From Rhizobium leguminosarum (GTDB taxonomy: Bacteria; Pseudomonadota; Alphaproteobacteria; Rhizobiales; Rhizobiaceae), in assembly GCF_002953715.1 (NCBI RefSeq), contig NZ_CP025012.1:1178001-1242000 (forward strand): DNA of 64,000 bases. Reading direction: 5' to 3'. How positions within the stretch are numbered: the first letter of the stretch is position 1; each line of letters begins with the position of its first letter. Shown here one piece after another: positions 1 to 8,899 of the stretch. Made by a program: the position numbers and the translations under genes. Below the pieces are notes generated by a model. It did not search any database. It was given only the letters and a program-made list of their open reading frames with translations, and was not told where the DNA came from.

Positions 1-834
1 GCGGCCTTCGACCTGCAGGAAGCCGTTATGCATCCAGACATTCGCCATCACCTCGGTACCGTGGGCGCAGCGCGACTGGGCGATCTCGTTTTCATGATGC
101 GGGAAGATCAGGTCCAGCCCGCCGCCGTGAATGTCGAAGACATCGCCGAGATAACGCTTGCTCATCGCAGAGCATTCGATGTGCCATCCGGGCCGGCCGC
201 GGCCCCAAGGGCTGTCCCAGCCGGGCTCGTTGTGGCTCGACAGCTTCCAGAGCACGAAATCGCCAGGATTCTTCTTGTGTGCGTCGACGGCGATGCGGGC
301 GCCGGCCTGCTGTTCGTCGAGCGGGCGCTTCGAAAGCTGACCGTAATCCGCCATGGATTTGGTGTCGAACAGCACTTCGCCCGATGCGACATAGGCATGA
401 CCGTTGCCGATCAGCTTCTCGATGATCTCGGTCATCTCAACGATATTGTCGGTGGCGCGCGGCTCGAAGTCCGGCTCCAGGCAGCCGAGGTCGGCGACAT
501 CGGCGTGAAATTGGGTCTCGGTCTTTTCCGTTACCGCGCGGATCGCGTCGTTGAGCGGCAGGCCCGGATGGTCCCGAAGCGCCCGCGCATTGATCTTGTC
601 GTCGACGTCGGTGATGTTGCGGGCATAAGTGACGTGGTCTTCGCCATAGACATGGCGCAGCAGCCGGAACAGCACGTCGAAGACGATGACCGGCCGGGCA
701 TTGCCGATATGAGCGAAGTCATAGACGGTCGGGCCGCAGACATACATGCGGACATTGTTGGGATCGATCGGCGAAAAGACCGATTTTTCCCGTGTCAGCG
801 TGTTGTACAGCTTCAGTTCCGGCGTCGCGTCCAT
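1..834 (-). CDS. cysS: Cysteinyl-tRNA synthetase, N-terminal part (truncated by window edge)
   Basis: Class I aminoacyl-tRNA synthetase that charges tRNA-Cys with cysteine in the cytoplasm. The 278 visible residues hold the N-terminal half of the Rossmann catalytic core. The HIGH-type motif reads HIGN (residues 42-45). Cys33, Cys221, His246/247 and Glu250 match the zinc-binding residues that select cysteine in the family. WHIECSAMS and [15 protein letters not shown] are typical CysS blocks. The KMSKS loop and anticodon-binding domain lie beyond base 1. The start at 834 gives the usual short N-terminus before the first strand. The gene is transcribed away from the GH25 gene on the opposite strand. 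Confidence 0.97.
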   Translation of the reverse strand, partial: MDATPELKLYNTLTREKSVFSPIDPNNVRMYVCGPTVYDFAHIGNARPVIVFDVLFRLLRHVYGEDHVTYARNITDVDDKINARALRDHPGLPLNDAIRAVTEKTETQFHADVADLGCLEPDFEPRATDNIVEMTEIIEKLIGNGHAYVASGEVLFDTKSMADYGQLSKRPLDEQQAGARIAVDAHKKNPGDFVLWKLSSHNEPGWDSPWGRGRPGWHIECSAMSKRYLGDVFDIHGGGLDLIFPHHENEIAQSRCAHGTEVMANVWMHNGFLQVEGR

Positions 835-1188
835 TTTACTCTCCCAAATGCACGATCAGAAAAATATCGCGACCGGCGGACCGGGGCGTTTCGCATCTTG
901 ACTATTTGGGAGACGAAAACGGCCGGGCCAGCGCTCGCGCTAGCGAATAATTTTCCGGCAGATAATGCAGATAACCGTTTTCATGGCGGGTTTTATGGCC
1001 CGGTTCGCGCTTCCGGTCAAGGGGGCGAAGAGCGATCCAGCGGCAACAGGATCCATCCATCCGATGAATCGATCGCAGCCGCGACATCTGGTGAAACCAG
1101 TTGGCGCGCCCTTGAAATTCGCCCGCCATTCTCGCGGCGCAAATCTCGCATAGCCGGTTGAGAAGCTGTTGTTAATAGGGAGGAAGGG
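835..1188. other. Intergenic region between cysS and the GH25 gene
   Basis: This is a 354-base divergent spacer that must hold the promoters of cysS (minus strand) and the GH25 gene (plus strand). I see no convincing protein gene, RNA gene or terminator. A CTTGAC hexamer on the plus strand at about 896 has no good -10 partner. Short ORFs here lack family resemblance. The GH25 gene has a clear AGGAAGGG ribosome-binding sequence just before its ATG at 1189. Confidence 0.5.
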
Positions 1189-1938
1189 ATGCGGAGACCG
1201 GCTCGATCGACGATCGGAGCGACCGCAATGCTGGTGGTCGCATTCGCTGCATATTTCGCATACGATTTCGGAATGCTTCGCTTCAACAATCCTTCCTTAA
1301 GCAGCTATCCGATCCAAGGCATCGATGTCAGCCATCACCAAGGTGATATCGATTGGAAGGTGGTTGCCTCGCAGGCGAATGTCCGCTTCGCCTTCATGAA
1401 GGCGACCGAAGGTGGAGATCATCGGGATTCCAAATTCGCCGACAACTGGCAGCGCGCCGGAGATGCTGGATTGGTCAGGGGCGCTTATCATTTCTTCACC
1501 TTCTGCCGACCGGGCAAGGATCAGGCGCAGAACGTCCTGGCGACCGTGCCGAAGGAACAGGGAACTCTGCCCATCGCCATCGATCTGGAGTTTGTCGGCA
1601 ATTGTAACAAAATCCCGACGCTCGAGGAAATGGCTGCCGAGGTGAACGCATTCTTCACCGAGCTGAAGGGCACTTTTCCGGAGAAGCCTATTTTCTACGT
1701 CACGCAGGAGTTCTTCGATCAATATCTGAAAGGCAATGAATCGCGCTTTCCCGACCACTATCTGTGGCTGCGTAGTGTATTCAGGGAACCGAGGCAGGAA
1801 GAGTGCAGTCGTTGGTCAATCTGGCAATTTGCCGATAACGGCACCTTGGACGGCATCCAGGGACCGGTTGACCTCAATGCGCTTTGCCCGTCGGAAGCGG
1901 GCCTGGCGCATCTGTTCCCGGCAGTTGCAGCGAACTGA
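1189..1938 (+). CDS. Membrane-anchored glycoside hydrolase family 25 (lysozyme-type muramidase)
   Basis: A 249-residue protein of the GH25 family, whose members cleave the MurNAc-GlcNAc bond of peptidoglycan. An N-terminal hydrophobic segment (about residues 12-29) without an obvious signal-peptidase site suggests an inner-membrane anchor with the enzyme in the periplasm. The family landmarks are GIDVSHHQG (44-52), KATEG (71-75) and IDLEF (131-135), where Asp132 and Glu134 form the catalytic D-x-E pair. A WQFADNG block near the C-terminus is also typical. It stands alone, divergent from cysS. GH25 enzymes in diderms may act in wall remodelling; that role is inferred, not shown here. Confidence 0.88.
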   Translation: MRRPARSTIGATAMLVVAFAAYFAYDFGMLRFNNPSLSSYPIQGIDVSHHQGDIDWKVVASQANVRFAFMKATEGGDHRDSKFADNWQRAGDAGLVRGAYHFFTFCRPGKDQAQNVLATVPKEQGTLPIAIDLEFVGNCNKIPTLEEMAAEVNAFFTELKGTFPEKPIFYVTQEFFDQYLKGNESRFPDHYLWLRSVFREPRQEECSRWSIWQFADNGTLDGIQGPVDLNALCPSEAGLAHLFPAVAAN

Positions 1939-1945
1939 GACGTCG

Positions 1946-2048
1946 ACAGCGCCACGCGTCTTTTCGAGAGCCGCAAAGGACGCTGTGGCACTTTGAATTG
2001 CTGCATAATTTTATCCTTAAATCGATTCCGATTTAAGGAATTATGCAG
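1946..2048. repeat. Composite intergenic palindromic repeat, family A copy 1 (degenerate)
   Basis: Two adjacent palindromic modules. Module 1 (1946-1990) is a diverged ACAGCGC...GCGTCTTTTC...GACGCTGTGGC stem. Module 2 (2000-2048) is a long palindrome with CTGCATAATT and AATTATGCAG ends and CCTTAAATCG/CGATTTAAGG arms inside. The same two-module layout recurs at 6771, 35836, 45620 and 50343. It sits between the convergent GH25 and SDR genes. Confidence 0.75.
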
Positions 2049-2052
2049 GAGC

Positions 2053-2793
2053 TTATTCCGGCAACCGGTAATCGACGAGCTTGTTCTCCCGCACGATGAA
2101 CAGCTTACCCGTCTCGGTCACTCCAGGCCCGAGCAACGGCAGGATCGCCTTTGCGACCTCGGAGGGATGCGGCAGCGTCTGCGGATCTTCGCCGGGCACC
2201 GCCTGCGCCCGCATCGCCGTGCGGGTCGCCCCCGGATCGACGCTGGTGACCCGCAGCGGTGTGCTTTGACTTTCTCCGGCCCATGTGCGTGCCAGCGCCT
2301 CGACCGCAGCCTTGGACGCGGAATAGGCGCCCCAGAAGGGGCGGCACTTGTGGGCCGCACCCGACGAGATGATCACCGCGCGGCCGGCATCCGAGAGGGC
2401 AAGCAGTGGGTCGACCGAACGGATCAGTCGCCATGTCGCGGTGACGTTGATGGTCATCACCTTCTCGAACACCTTCGCCTCGATATGGCCGATCGGCGAA
2501 ATGACGCCGAGCACGCCGGCATTGGCGACGAGGATGTCGAGCTTGCCCCAGCGCTCGAAGATCGAGCCGCCGAGCGCGTCGATCGCGTTCATGTCGGCAA
2601 GGTCGAAGGGCACGAGCGTCGCCGTGCCGCCGATGGCCTTGATCGCATCGTCGAGGTCCTCGAGCCCGCCGACCGTGCGGGCGCAGGCAATCACATGGGC
2701 GCCGGCTTTGGCAAGCTCCAGCGCCGTGAAATAGCCGATGCCGCGCGACGCACCGGTGACGAGTGCGATCTTGCCCTCAAGATTGATATTCAT
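2053..2793 (-). CDS. SDR-family NAD(P)-dependent oxidoreductase
   Basis: Classical short-chain dehydrogenase/reductase of 246 residues. The cofactor motif TGASRGIG is near residues 12-19. A VANAG block stands in for NNAG, and the catalytic YSASK (Tyr-x3-Lys) follows an ISSGA serine. The start at 2793 (MNINLEGK) is preferred over the in-frame upstream start at 2811 because it begins directly at the first beta strand. It follows purF on the same strand with about 75 bases between, so it could be co-transcribed with it. The substrate cannot be told from sequence. Confidence 0.9.
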   Translation of the reverse strand: MNINLEGKIALVTGASRGIGYFTALELAKAGAHVIACARTVGGLEDLDDAIKAIGGTATLVPFDLADMNAIDALGGSIFERWGKLDILVANAGVLGVISPIGHIEAKVFEKVMTINVTATWRLIRSVDPLLALSDAGRAVIISSGAAHKCRPFWGAYSASKAAVEALARTWAGESQSTPLRVTSVDPGATRTAMRAQAVPGEDPQTLPHPSEVAKAILPLLGPGVTETGKLFIVRENKLVDYRLPE

Positions 2794-2868
2794 GATGTGG
2801 TGTTCCCTCACGAGGGGAGAGGGGTGCGATGAACCCCTCGGGATGGATAATGGGAAAGCCGAGCCGCA

Positions 2869-4359
2869 TCAGCCGTTGCTGGCGAGCATGGAAATCTTGT
2901 TGCCCATGGACTCGCCGTTCTTGTCGAGCAGACGCGTCGGATAGTCGCCGGTAAAATAGTGGTCGGTGAATTGCGGCCGGACCGGATTGCGATCCTCGCC
3001 GCCAACGGCGCGATAGAGGCCGTCGATCGACAGGAAGGCGAGCGAATCCGCACCGATATATTTGGCCATGGCTTCGACATTGGCATACTGATTTGCCAGC
3101 AGCTTGTCTGCGTCAGGCGTGTCGATGCCGTAGAAATCCGGGAAGAAGATCATCGGGCTTGCGACGCGGACATGGACTTCGCGCGCGCCGGCTTCACGGA
3201 TCATCTGGACGATCTTGAGAGACGTCGTACCACGCACGATGGAATCATCGACCAGCACCACGCGCTTGCCTTCGATCATCGCCCGGTTGGCGGAATGCTT
3301 CAGCTTCACGCCGAAGGCGCGAATCTGCTGCGTCGGCTCGATGAAGGTGCGCCCGACATAATGGTTGCGGATGATGCCGTATTCGAAGGGAATGCCGCTC
3401 TGCTGGGCATAGCCGAGCGCCGCAGGCGTGCCGCCATCCGGCACCGGCACGATCACGTCGGCATCGATGGGCGATTCCTTGGCGAGGTTCATGCCCATGC
3501 TCTTGCGCGTCGTATAGACGTTGCGGCCGCCGACGACCGAGTCCGGACGGGCGAAATAGACATATTCGAACAGGCAGAGGCGCTCCGGCTGCGGCTTGCT
3601 GGGCTTGCGCGCATCGATGCTGATCGAGCCGTCAGGCTGGATTTCGCAGATCACGACCTCGCCGTTCTCAACGTCGCGGATGAACTTGGCGCCGATGATG
3701 TCGAGCGCGCAGGTTTCCGAGCAGAAGATCGGCTTGCCGTCGAGTTCGCCCATGACCAGCGGGCGGATGCCGGTCGGGTCGCGCGCGGCAATCAGCTTCG
3801 TGCGCGTCATGGCGAGCATCGAATAGCCGCCTTCCATCTGGCGAATGGCATCAATGAAGCGGTCGGATGTGGAAGCGTGGCGGGAACGGGCGATGAGGTG
3901 GAGGACGACTTCGGTATCGGACGTCGACTGACAGATGGCGCCGGTCGCGATGATCTGGCGGCGCAGCGTCAGGCCGTTGGTGAAATTGCCGTTATGGGCA
4001 ATGGCGATACCGCCTTCTTCCAGTTCGGCAAAGAGCGGCTGCACGTTGCGCATGGCCACTTCGCCCGTTGTCGAGTAGCGGGTATGACCGACAGTAATGC
4101 TGCCGGGCAGGCGGGCGAGCGTCATCGGATTGGTATAGTGGTCACCGACGAGGCCCATGTGGCGCTCTTGATAAAAGCGCTTGCCGTCGAAGGAGACGAT
4201 GCCGGCCGCTTCCTGTCCGCGGTGCTGCAAGGCATGCAGGCCGAGCGCCGTGAGCGCGGCGGCATCGGGATGTCCCAAAATTCCGAAAACCCCGCATTCT
4301 TCATGCAGCGTATCTCCGTCGAGCGGATCGTCGGTCGGGAAGGAATGGGACTGGTTCAT
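2869..4359 (-). CDS. purF: Amidophosphoribosyltransferase (glutamine PRPP amidotransferase)
   Basis: First committed enzyme of purine synthesis: it makes 5-phosphoribosylamine from PRPP using glutamine. The protein is 496 residues. The N-terminal Ntn-hydrolase glutaminase domain starts at Cys22 in EECGVFG, so a 21-residue propeptide must be removed, as in the Bacillus-type enzyme. The C-terminal phosphoribosyltransferase domain carries the PRPP loop VVLVDDSIVRGTTS. Two cysteines in the C-terminal half are not enough to argue for or against an iron-sulfur cluster. cvpA lies upstream on the same strand, a classic cvpA-purF pairing, with about 150 bases between. An SDR gene follows. Confidence 0.97.
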   Translation of the reverse strand: MNQSHSFPTDDPLDGDTLHEECGVFGILGHPDAAALTALGLHALQHRGQEAAGIVSFDGKRFYQERHMGLVGDHYTNPMTLARLPGSITVGHTRYSTTGEVAMRNVQPLFAELEEGGIAIAHNGNFTNGLTLRRQIIATGAICQSTSDTEVVLHLIARSRHASTSDRFIDAIRQMEGGYSMLAMTRTKLIAARDPTGIRPLVMGELDGKPIFCSETCALDIIGAKFIRDVENGEVVICEIQPDGSISIDARKPSKPQPERLCLFEYVYFARPDSVVGGRNVYTTRKSMGMNLAKESPIDADVIVPVPDGGTPAALGYAQQSGIPFEYGIIRNHYVGRTFIEPTQQIRAFGVKLKHSANRAMIEGKRVVLVDDSIVRGTTSLKIVQMIREAGAREVHVRVASPMIFFPDFYGIDTPDADKLLANQYANVEAMAKYIGADSLAFLSIDGLYRAVGGEDRNPVRPQFTDHYFTGDYPTRLLDKNGESMGNKISMLASNG

Positions 4360-4507
4360 TTCTGCGGGCCTCTGCTCTCACAAGAATGGATCGGCATTTC
4401 CAGAAATAGCTGAGCCCGGCGGAGCTGGAATGCCCGGCCGGACCCTCATTTCACGTCCCGCTCAAATGGCGATTGCCGGAAGGCGGGTCAAGCTCTTGAA
4501 CACTGTG

Positions 4508-5134
4508 TCAATTCGCCGGCTGCTGCGCGCCGTCTGCAGGCGCGGTCGGTGCGTCTTCCGCCGGAGCCTGGTCGCCCGTCGGTGGAGTGGTACCTTCGGC
4601 GCCCTGTGCCGGCGGCTGCAGCTTATCACGGATGCTTTCCGGTATCATCTGGGCAAATTGCTCAGGCAGAACCGATTTCAGCTTCACGACCATCGAATCC
4701 AGGAAGGGCTTCGACTTCGCTTCGTTGACCCAGGCCGGACGGTGGTCGGCATCGACGAGCCAGTTCCAGAAGGCGACGGCGACCACCAAGAGCAGCACGC
4801 CGCGCGCCGCCCCGAACAGGAAGCCGAGCGTGCGGTCGAGCGCGCCGACGCGGCTGTCGATGATGAAATCGGCGATCTTCATCGTAATGAAGGAGATGAC
4901 GATGAGCGCGATCAGGAAGACGACCGCTGCCGAACCGACGATCGCGATACGGTCGTCATCGGTGTATTTTTTCGCATAGGGCAGCAGGTACGGGTAGAGG
5001 TAATAGGCAGCGGCGGCCGAACCGCCCCAGCTCGCGATCGAGAGGATCTCGCGCGAAAAGCCGCGGACCATCGCCAGCACGGCGGAGAAGAGCACGACGC
5101 CGATGACAATACCGTCGAAAATCGTAATGGGCAT
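4508..5134 (-). CDS. cvpA: CvpA family membrane protein
   Basis: A 208-residue inner-membrane protein of the CvpA family, named for colicin V production in E. coli and commonly found next to purF. About four hydrophobic helices cover residues 1-125, beginning with ITIFDGIVIGVVLFSAVLA and including an RGFSREILS loop typical of the family. The last 40 residues form a low-complexity tail rich in Pro, Ala, Gln, Glu and Thr, probably disordered. The gene lies between radA and purF on the same strand, so a radA-cvpA-purF transcript is possible. Its biochemical function is not established. Confidence 0.92.
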   Translation of the reverse strand: MPITIFDGIVIGVVLFSAVLAMVRGFSREILSIASWGGSAAAAYYLYPYLLPYAKKYTDDDRIAIVGSAAVVFLIALIVISFITMKIADFIIDSRVGALDRTLGFLFGAARGVLLLVVAVAFWNWLVDADHRPAWVNEAKSKPFLDSMVVKLKSVLPEQFAQMIPESIRDKLQPPAQGAEGTTPPTGDQAPAEDAPTAPADGAQQPAN

Positions 5135-5224
5135 GTAAATTCAACTCCAGGACTGCCGCTTGGCGGCCGTGTCGTGCCTTATCGTGTGCCTCCTATATCA
5201 TCACCATTCCCGGCAATGAAAGGA

Positions 5225-6625
5225 TCAAACGTCGTCTTCCACACGCAGCGCTCCCTTCGATCCGGCGATGCGCGCGACCAGATCCGGCAGGCTTCCGACT
5301 TCGCTCCAGCGCCCGCTGGAGCCCTTCGGCAGTTCGGCGGAGGCGGATGGAAGCAGTGCTGCGGAAAAACCCAGCTTCTCGGCTTCCTTGAGGCGCTGGG
5401 CGGTGTGCGCAACCGGCCGGATGGCGCCCGACAGGCTGACTTCGCCGAAATAGACGCAATCGGCAGGAAGGGCAATACCGGCAAGCGAGGAAACGAGCGC
5501 CGAGGCGACGGCGAGATCCGCCGCCGGTTCGGAGATGCGGTAACCGCCGGCGACGTTGAGATAGACGTCGTGCTGGCCGAGCCGGACGCCGCAATGGGCC
5601 TCAAGCACTGCGAGGATCATCGACAGCCGGGCAGAATCCCAGCCGACCACGGCGCGCCGCGGCGTGCCGAGTGAGGTCGGCGCCACCAGTGCCTGCACCT
5701 CGACGAGAATGGGACGCGTGCCCTCCATGCCGGCGAAGACGGCAGCACCCGGCGATTTCTCGTTGCGCTCGCCGAGGAAGAGTTCCGAGGGGTTGGCGAC
5801 TTCGCGTAAGCCTTTGTCCGACATTTCGAAGACGCCGATCTCGTCGGTCGGGCCGAAGCGGTTCTTGACCGTGCGCAGGATGCGGTAGTGATGGCCGCGA
5901 TCGCCTTCGAAATAGAGCACGGCATCGACCATGTGCTCGACGACGCGCGGCCCAGCGATCTGCCCGTCCTTGGTCACATGCCCGACGAGCACCATGGCGG
6001 CACCTGTCTGCTTGGCGAAACGGATCATTGCCTGGACGCCGGTGCGCACCTGCGTCACCGTTCCCGGCGCCGATTCGGCAAGTTCGCTCCACAGCGTCTG
6101 GATGGAATCGATGATGACGAGGTCCGGCCGCTTGCCTTCGGCGAGCGTCGCCAGAATATCCTCGACATTGGTTTCGGCCGCCAGCATTACGTCGGTATCG
6201 GCCGCCGCAAGGCGTTGCGCCCGCAGCCGGACCTGCGCCACGGCTTCTTCGCCGGAGACGTAGATGATCTTGTGGCCGCGCCGCGCAAGGGCGGCGGCTG
6301 CCTGCATCAGCAGCGTCGATTTGCCGATGCCGGGATCGCCGCCAATCAGCACCGCCGAACCGCGCACGAAACCGCCGCCGAGCGCCCGGTCGAGCTCCGA
6401 CATGGCGGTATGGATACGCGGCGCCTCTTCGATCTCGCCGGAGAGTGCCGTCAGCGCCACTGGTCGGCCCTTCTTCGGCGTCTTGCCGGGACCGGAGCCG
6501 ATCCCGCCCATCGGGTCTTCCTCGACGATGGTGTTCCACTCGCCGCAATTCTCGCATTTGCCGGCCCAGCGGTTATGAACCGTGCCGCAACTCTGGCAGA
6601 TGAATTGTGTTCTGGCCTTCGCCAT
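5225..6625 (-). CDS. radA: DNA repair protein RadA (Sms), branch-migration ATPase
   Basis: RadA is a RecA-like ATPase that drives branch migration of recombination intermediates. The 466-residue protein has the full architecture: an N-terminal C4 zinc finger (CQSCG...CENCG), the Walker A loop GGDPGIGKSTL, the RadA-specific KNRFG motif, and a C-terminal Lon-protease-like domain. The ATG at 6625 is chosen over a TTG one codon upstream. It is transcribed towards cvpA. Upstream lies repeat A2 and then a divergent LysE-type gene. Confidence 0.97.
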   Translation of the reverse strand: MAKARTQFICQSCGTVHNRWAGKCENCGEWNTIVEEDPMGGIGSGPGKTPKKGRPVALTALSGEIEEAPRIHTAMSELDRALGGGFVRGSAVLIGGDPGIGKSTLLMQAAAALARRGHKIIYVSGEEAVAQVRLRAQRLAAADTDVMLAAETNVEDILATLAEGKRPDLVIIDSIQTLWSELAESAPGTVTQVRTGVQAMIRFAKQTGAAMVLVGHVTKDGQIAGPRVVEHMVDAVLYFEGDRGHHYRILRTVKNRFGPTDEIGVFEMSDKGLREVANPSELFLGERNEKSPGAAVFAGMEGTRPILVEVQALVAPTSLGTPRRAVVGWDSARLSMILAVLEAHCGVRLGQHDVYLNVAGGYRISEPAADLAVASALVSSLAGIALPADCVYFGEVSLSGAIRPVAHTAQRLKEAEKLGFSAALLPSASAELPKGSSGRWSEVGSLPDLVARIAGSKGALRVEDDV

Positions 6626-6770
6626 CAAATACTCTTTCAGTCAGGGTTCGCGAGTGAAGCGACGCGCCGCTTCATCGAATCATCGTCGTGCTTGAGATAA
6701 TGGCTATCGCAACGGATCAAAACTAATGATTTCCCCATCAGCGCACCCATGCCTATCCTTTGCCTCTGGC

Positions 6771-6868
6771 GCATCGGCCCGAAAATCGGAATCGATTTTC
6801 GGGCCGATGCGAGGATTGAAAATGTTACAGCGTCCTTTGCGCGTCTGAAAAGACGCGCGGCGCTGTAA
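6771..6868. repeat. Composite palindromic repeat, family A copy 2
   Basis: Well-preserved two-module element. Module 2 (6771-6810) is a near-perfect palindrome with GCATCGGCCCGAAAATCG and its complement. Module 1 (6825-6868) has TTACAGCG/CGCTGTAA ends and an inner GCGCGTCT/AGACGCGC stem. The module order is reversed relative to the copies at 35836 and 45620, so this copy lies in the opposite orientation. It ends only 8 bases before the LysE-type start codon, so it may form part of that gene's 5' leader. Confidence 0.85.
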
Positions 6869-6875
6869 TCCTGGA

Positions 6876-7520
6876 ATGGTGAAGATGTTCGATTATTCGT
6901 TTGCGCACTGGCTTGCATTTCTGTCGGCTGCGGTTCTGCTCAATCTCTCGCCCGGTCCCGACATCGCTTTCATCCTCGGTCATACGATGAGAAGCGGAAA
7001 ACGTGCCGGTTTTTTCGCGCTGTTCGGCGTCTGGTCCGGCGCCTGCCTGCATGTCCTGATGGCAGCACTCGGTCTCTCGGCCATACTTGCCGCTTCCGCC
7101 GTCGCCTTCTCGACAGTCAAATGGATCGGCGCCGCCTATCTGGTCTGGCTCGGCATTCAGGCTTTGCGCTCCGGTGGCGGCGACGGCCCGATAAAGGCTG
7201 CCGGTGAAAGTTTGCCGGTTGCAAGAATCTACCGGCAGGGAATCCTGGTGTCGCTGCTCAATCCGAAAGTGGCGATATTCTTCCTGGCCTTCCTGCCGCA
7301 ATTCGTCGTCGAAGGGGCAGGGCCGGCATGGGCGCAACTCATGCTGCATGGCGGGCTCATCATCGTCGTGGCGGCCTTCATCGAGCCGCCGCTCGTCCTT
7401 CTCGGCGGGCGCCTTGCTCACGCAATCAGGCATAATCAAAAAATCGGACTCTGGCTCGATCGCGGCCTCGGTGCGCTTTTCCTGGCGCTCGGTGTCCGTC
7501 TCGCCCTCAGCAGCCGCTAG
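6876..7520 (+). CDS. LysE/RhtB-family amino-acid exporter
   Basis: A 214-residue inner-membrane transporter of the LysE superfamily, which exports amino acids such as lysine, threonine or homoserine. The family pattern is clear: an N-terminal NLSPGPD block (about residues 23-29), then a GxxxG-rich helix, a YLVWLG block and a C-terminal AFIEPPLVLLGGRLA segment. About six transmembrane helices are expected. ATG at 6876 is followed by another in-frame ATG at 6885; either could be used. It stands alone, with repeat elements on both sides (6771-6868 and 7520-7630). The substrate is unknown. Confidence 0.88.
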   Translation: MVKMFDYSFAHWLAFLSAAVLLNLSPGPDIAFILGHTMRSGKRAGFFALFGVWSGACLHVLMAALGLSAILAASAVAFSTVKWIGAAYLVWLGIQALRSGGGDGPIKAAGESLPVARIYRQGILVSLLNPKVAIFFLAFLPQFVVEGAGPAWAQLMLHGGLIIVVAAFIEPPLVLLGGRLAHAIRHNQKIGLWLDRGLGALFLALGVRLALSSR

Positions 7521-7630
7521 AGCATGATGCCGAAAAGTGTGAGCGGTTTTCGAACGACATCATGCTCCAACTAATAATTTAGAACAGGATTCAGATTTTA
7601 GGCCGACCCGGCCCAAAATCATCCTGTTCT
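7520..7630. repeat. Palindromic repeat, family B copy 1, with an adjoining second palindrome
   Basis: The first module (about 7520-7568) has GAGCATGATGCC and CATCATGCTC ends around a conserved AAAAGTGTGAGCGGTTTTCG core. The second module (7581-7630) is a palindrome with AGAACAGGAT/ATCCTGTTCT ends and a TTTTAGGCCG-type centre. It lies between the convergent LysE-type and alr genes. Related first modules occur at 13533, 40082, 38846 (degenerate) and, more distantly, 57526. Confidence 0.8.
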
Positions 7631-7640
7631 AGAACGGTCG

Positions 7641-8801
7641 TTATTCCTCGGCGACGTAGCGCCGCTCGTGGCGGAGCCCCATGCTGGTCAGGATCTCGTA
7701 TCCGATCGTGCCGGATAACCTGGCCACGTCGTCCACCGGCATGTTCTTTCCAAACAGCTCGACATAATCCCCGGCGCGCACGGCATTGTCAGGCAGGTCG
7801 GTGATATCGAAGATCGTCAGGTCCATGGTGATCCGGCCGGCAACCGGAACCTTGTGTCCGGCGATGAAGCCTTGCCCGCCTTGCGGCACCACCTGGCGCA
7901 GCGGCACGCCGCCGCTCGACTGGCTGCGCATGTAGCCGTCGGCATAACCGGCCGAGGCGATCGCCAGCCGGCTTTCGCGGCCAAGCTGCAGCGCCCGCCC
8001 ATAGCTGACGGTCTCGCCGGCCTCGACGCTGCGCACCTGGATGATGCGCGCTTCCGCCGTCGCCACCGGCCGCATCGGGTTCGACATGCCGCTGACCGCT
8101 TCGCCGCCATAGAGCGCGATGCCGGGGCGGGTCAGGTCGAAGTGATAATCCTCACCGAGAAAAATACCGGCCGAGGCCGCAAGACTTGAATCGATGCCTT
8201 CATAAGCGGCGCTAACTCTGTGGAATGATTCGAGCTGCTGCCGGTTCATCGCATGGCTTGGATCGTCGGCGCAGGCGAGGTGGCTCATGACAAGCACGGG
8301 CGCGAAGCTCGCAGGCCGTGAGACGTCGTCGGCGAGCGCGATCGCATCGTCGATATGCAGTCCGAGCCGATTGAAGCCGGTATCGACATGCAGCGCGCAG
8401 GGGTAGTCGCCGTAATCGGCAAGCACCGCCATCCAGAAGGCGAGCTGTTCGTCGGAGGAAATCACCGGCACCAGATCATTGTCGAAGAAGCGCCGCTCGG
8501 TGCCCGGCCAGATGCCGGAAAGCACGAAGATGCGCGCCTCGGGCGCATAGAGGCGAAGCGTCACGCCCTCGTCGACGGTGGCGACGAAGAAGTCGCGCGC
8601 GCCCGCCATATAGAGCGCTTCGCCGGCATCCTCGATGCCCATGCCATAGGCATCCGCCTTGACCACCGCCGAGGCGCGCGCCGCACCCGAGCGGCGCGCC
8701 ATGTCGCGCCAGTTCTCCGTCAGGGCGGTCAGGTCGACGGTCAGCCGCAGGCCGGCCGAGGCAAAATTGTCGTCTTCGGGGGCGTCGAAAAATTCGCTCA
8801 T
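7641..8801 (-). CDS. alr: Alanine racemase (PLP-dependent)
   Basis: Interconverts L- and D-alanine, supplying D-alanine for peptidoglycan. The protein is 386 residues from the ATG at 8801; an in-frame start at 8810 adds three residues without support. The PLP lysine is in VVKADAYG near residue 47, and the catalytic tyrosine is in the ETVSYGR block. The GYADGY and AGRITMDL blocks are also diagnostic. It follows dnaB on the same strand with about 98 bases between, which include a small hairpin (8818-8840). Confidence 0.95.
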   Translation of the reverse strand: MSEFFDAPEDDNFASAGLRLTVDLTALTENWRDMARRSGAARASAVVKADAYGMGIEDAGEALYMAGARDFFVATVDEGVTLRLYAPEARIFVLSGIWPGTERRFFDNDLVPVISSDEQLAFWMAVLADYGDYPCALHVDTGFNRLGLHIDDAIALADDVSRPASFAPVLVMSHLACADDPSHAMNRQQLESFHRVSAAYEGIDSSLAASAGIFLGEDYHFDLTRPGIALYGGEAVSGMSNPMRPVATAEARIIQVRSVEAGETVSYGRALQLGRESRLAIASAGYADGYMRSQSSGGVPLRQVVPQGGQGFIAGHKVPVAGRITMDLTIFDITDLPDNAVRAGDYVELFGKNMPVDDVARLSGTIGYEILTSMGLRHERRYVAEE

Positions 8802-8817
8802 GATCCACATCGAAAGA

Positions 8818-8840
8818 GGCCGGAGAGGGATTCTCCGGCC
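8818..8840 (-). terminator. Hairpin between dnaB and alr, possible weak terminator
   Basis: Perfect 9-bp stem with arms GGCCGGAGA (8818-8826) and TCTCCGGCC (8832-8840) and a 5-base loop. On the minus strand it is followed by TCTTT, a poor U-tract, so it may only partly terminate dnaB transcripts. It ends 17 bases from the alr start codon and could also affect alr translation. Confidence 0.4.
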
Positions 8841-8899
8841 AGTTTAAAGATCAACTATGTCAAGGGAAAGCCCGGTGCTGCATTGCAGCATCCGCACGA

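Noticed and set aside
28..1161. Long open frame antisense to cysS and beyond
   Set aside because: It is a mirror of the GC-rich cysS coding strand with no protein-family resemblance; the opposite strand encodes an unmistakable cysteinyl-tRNA synthetase.
2959..4413. 484-codon open frame antisense to purF
   Set aside because: It covers purF on the other strand and shows only composition typical of antisense frames (many His, Arg, Ala, Asp).
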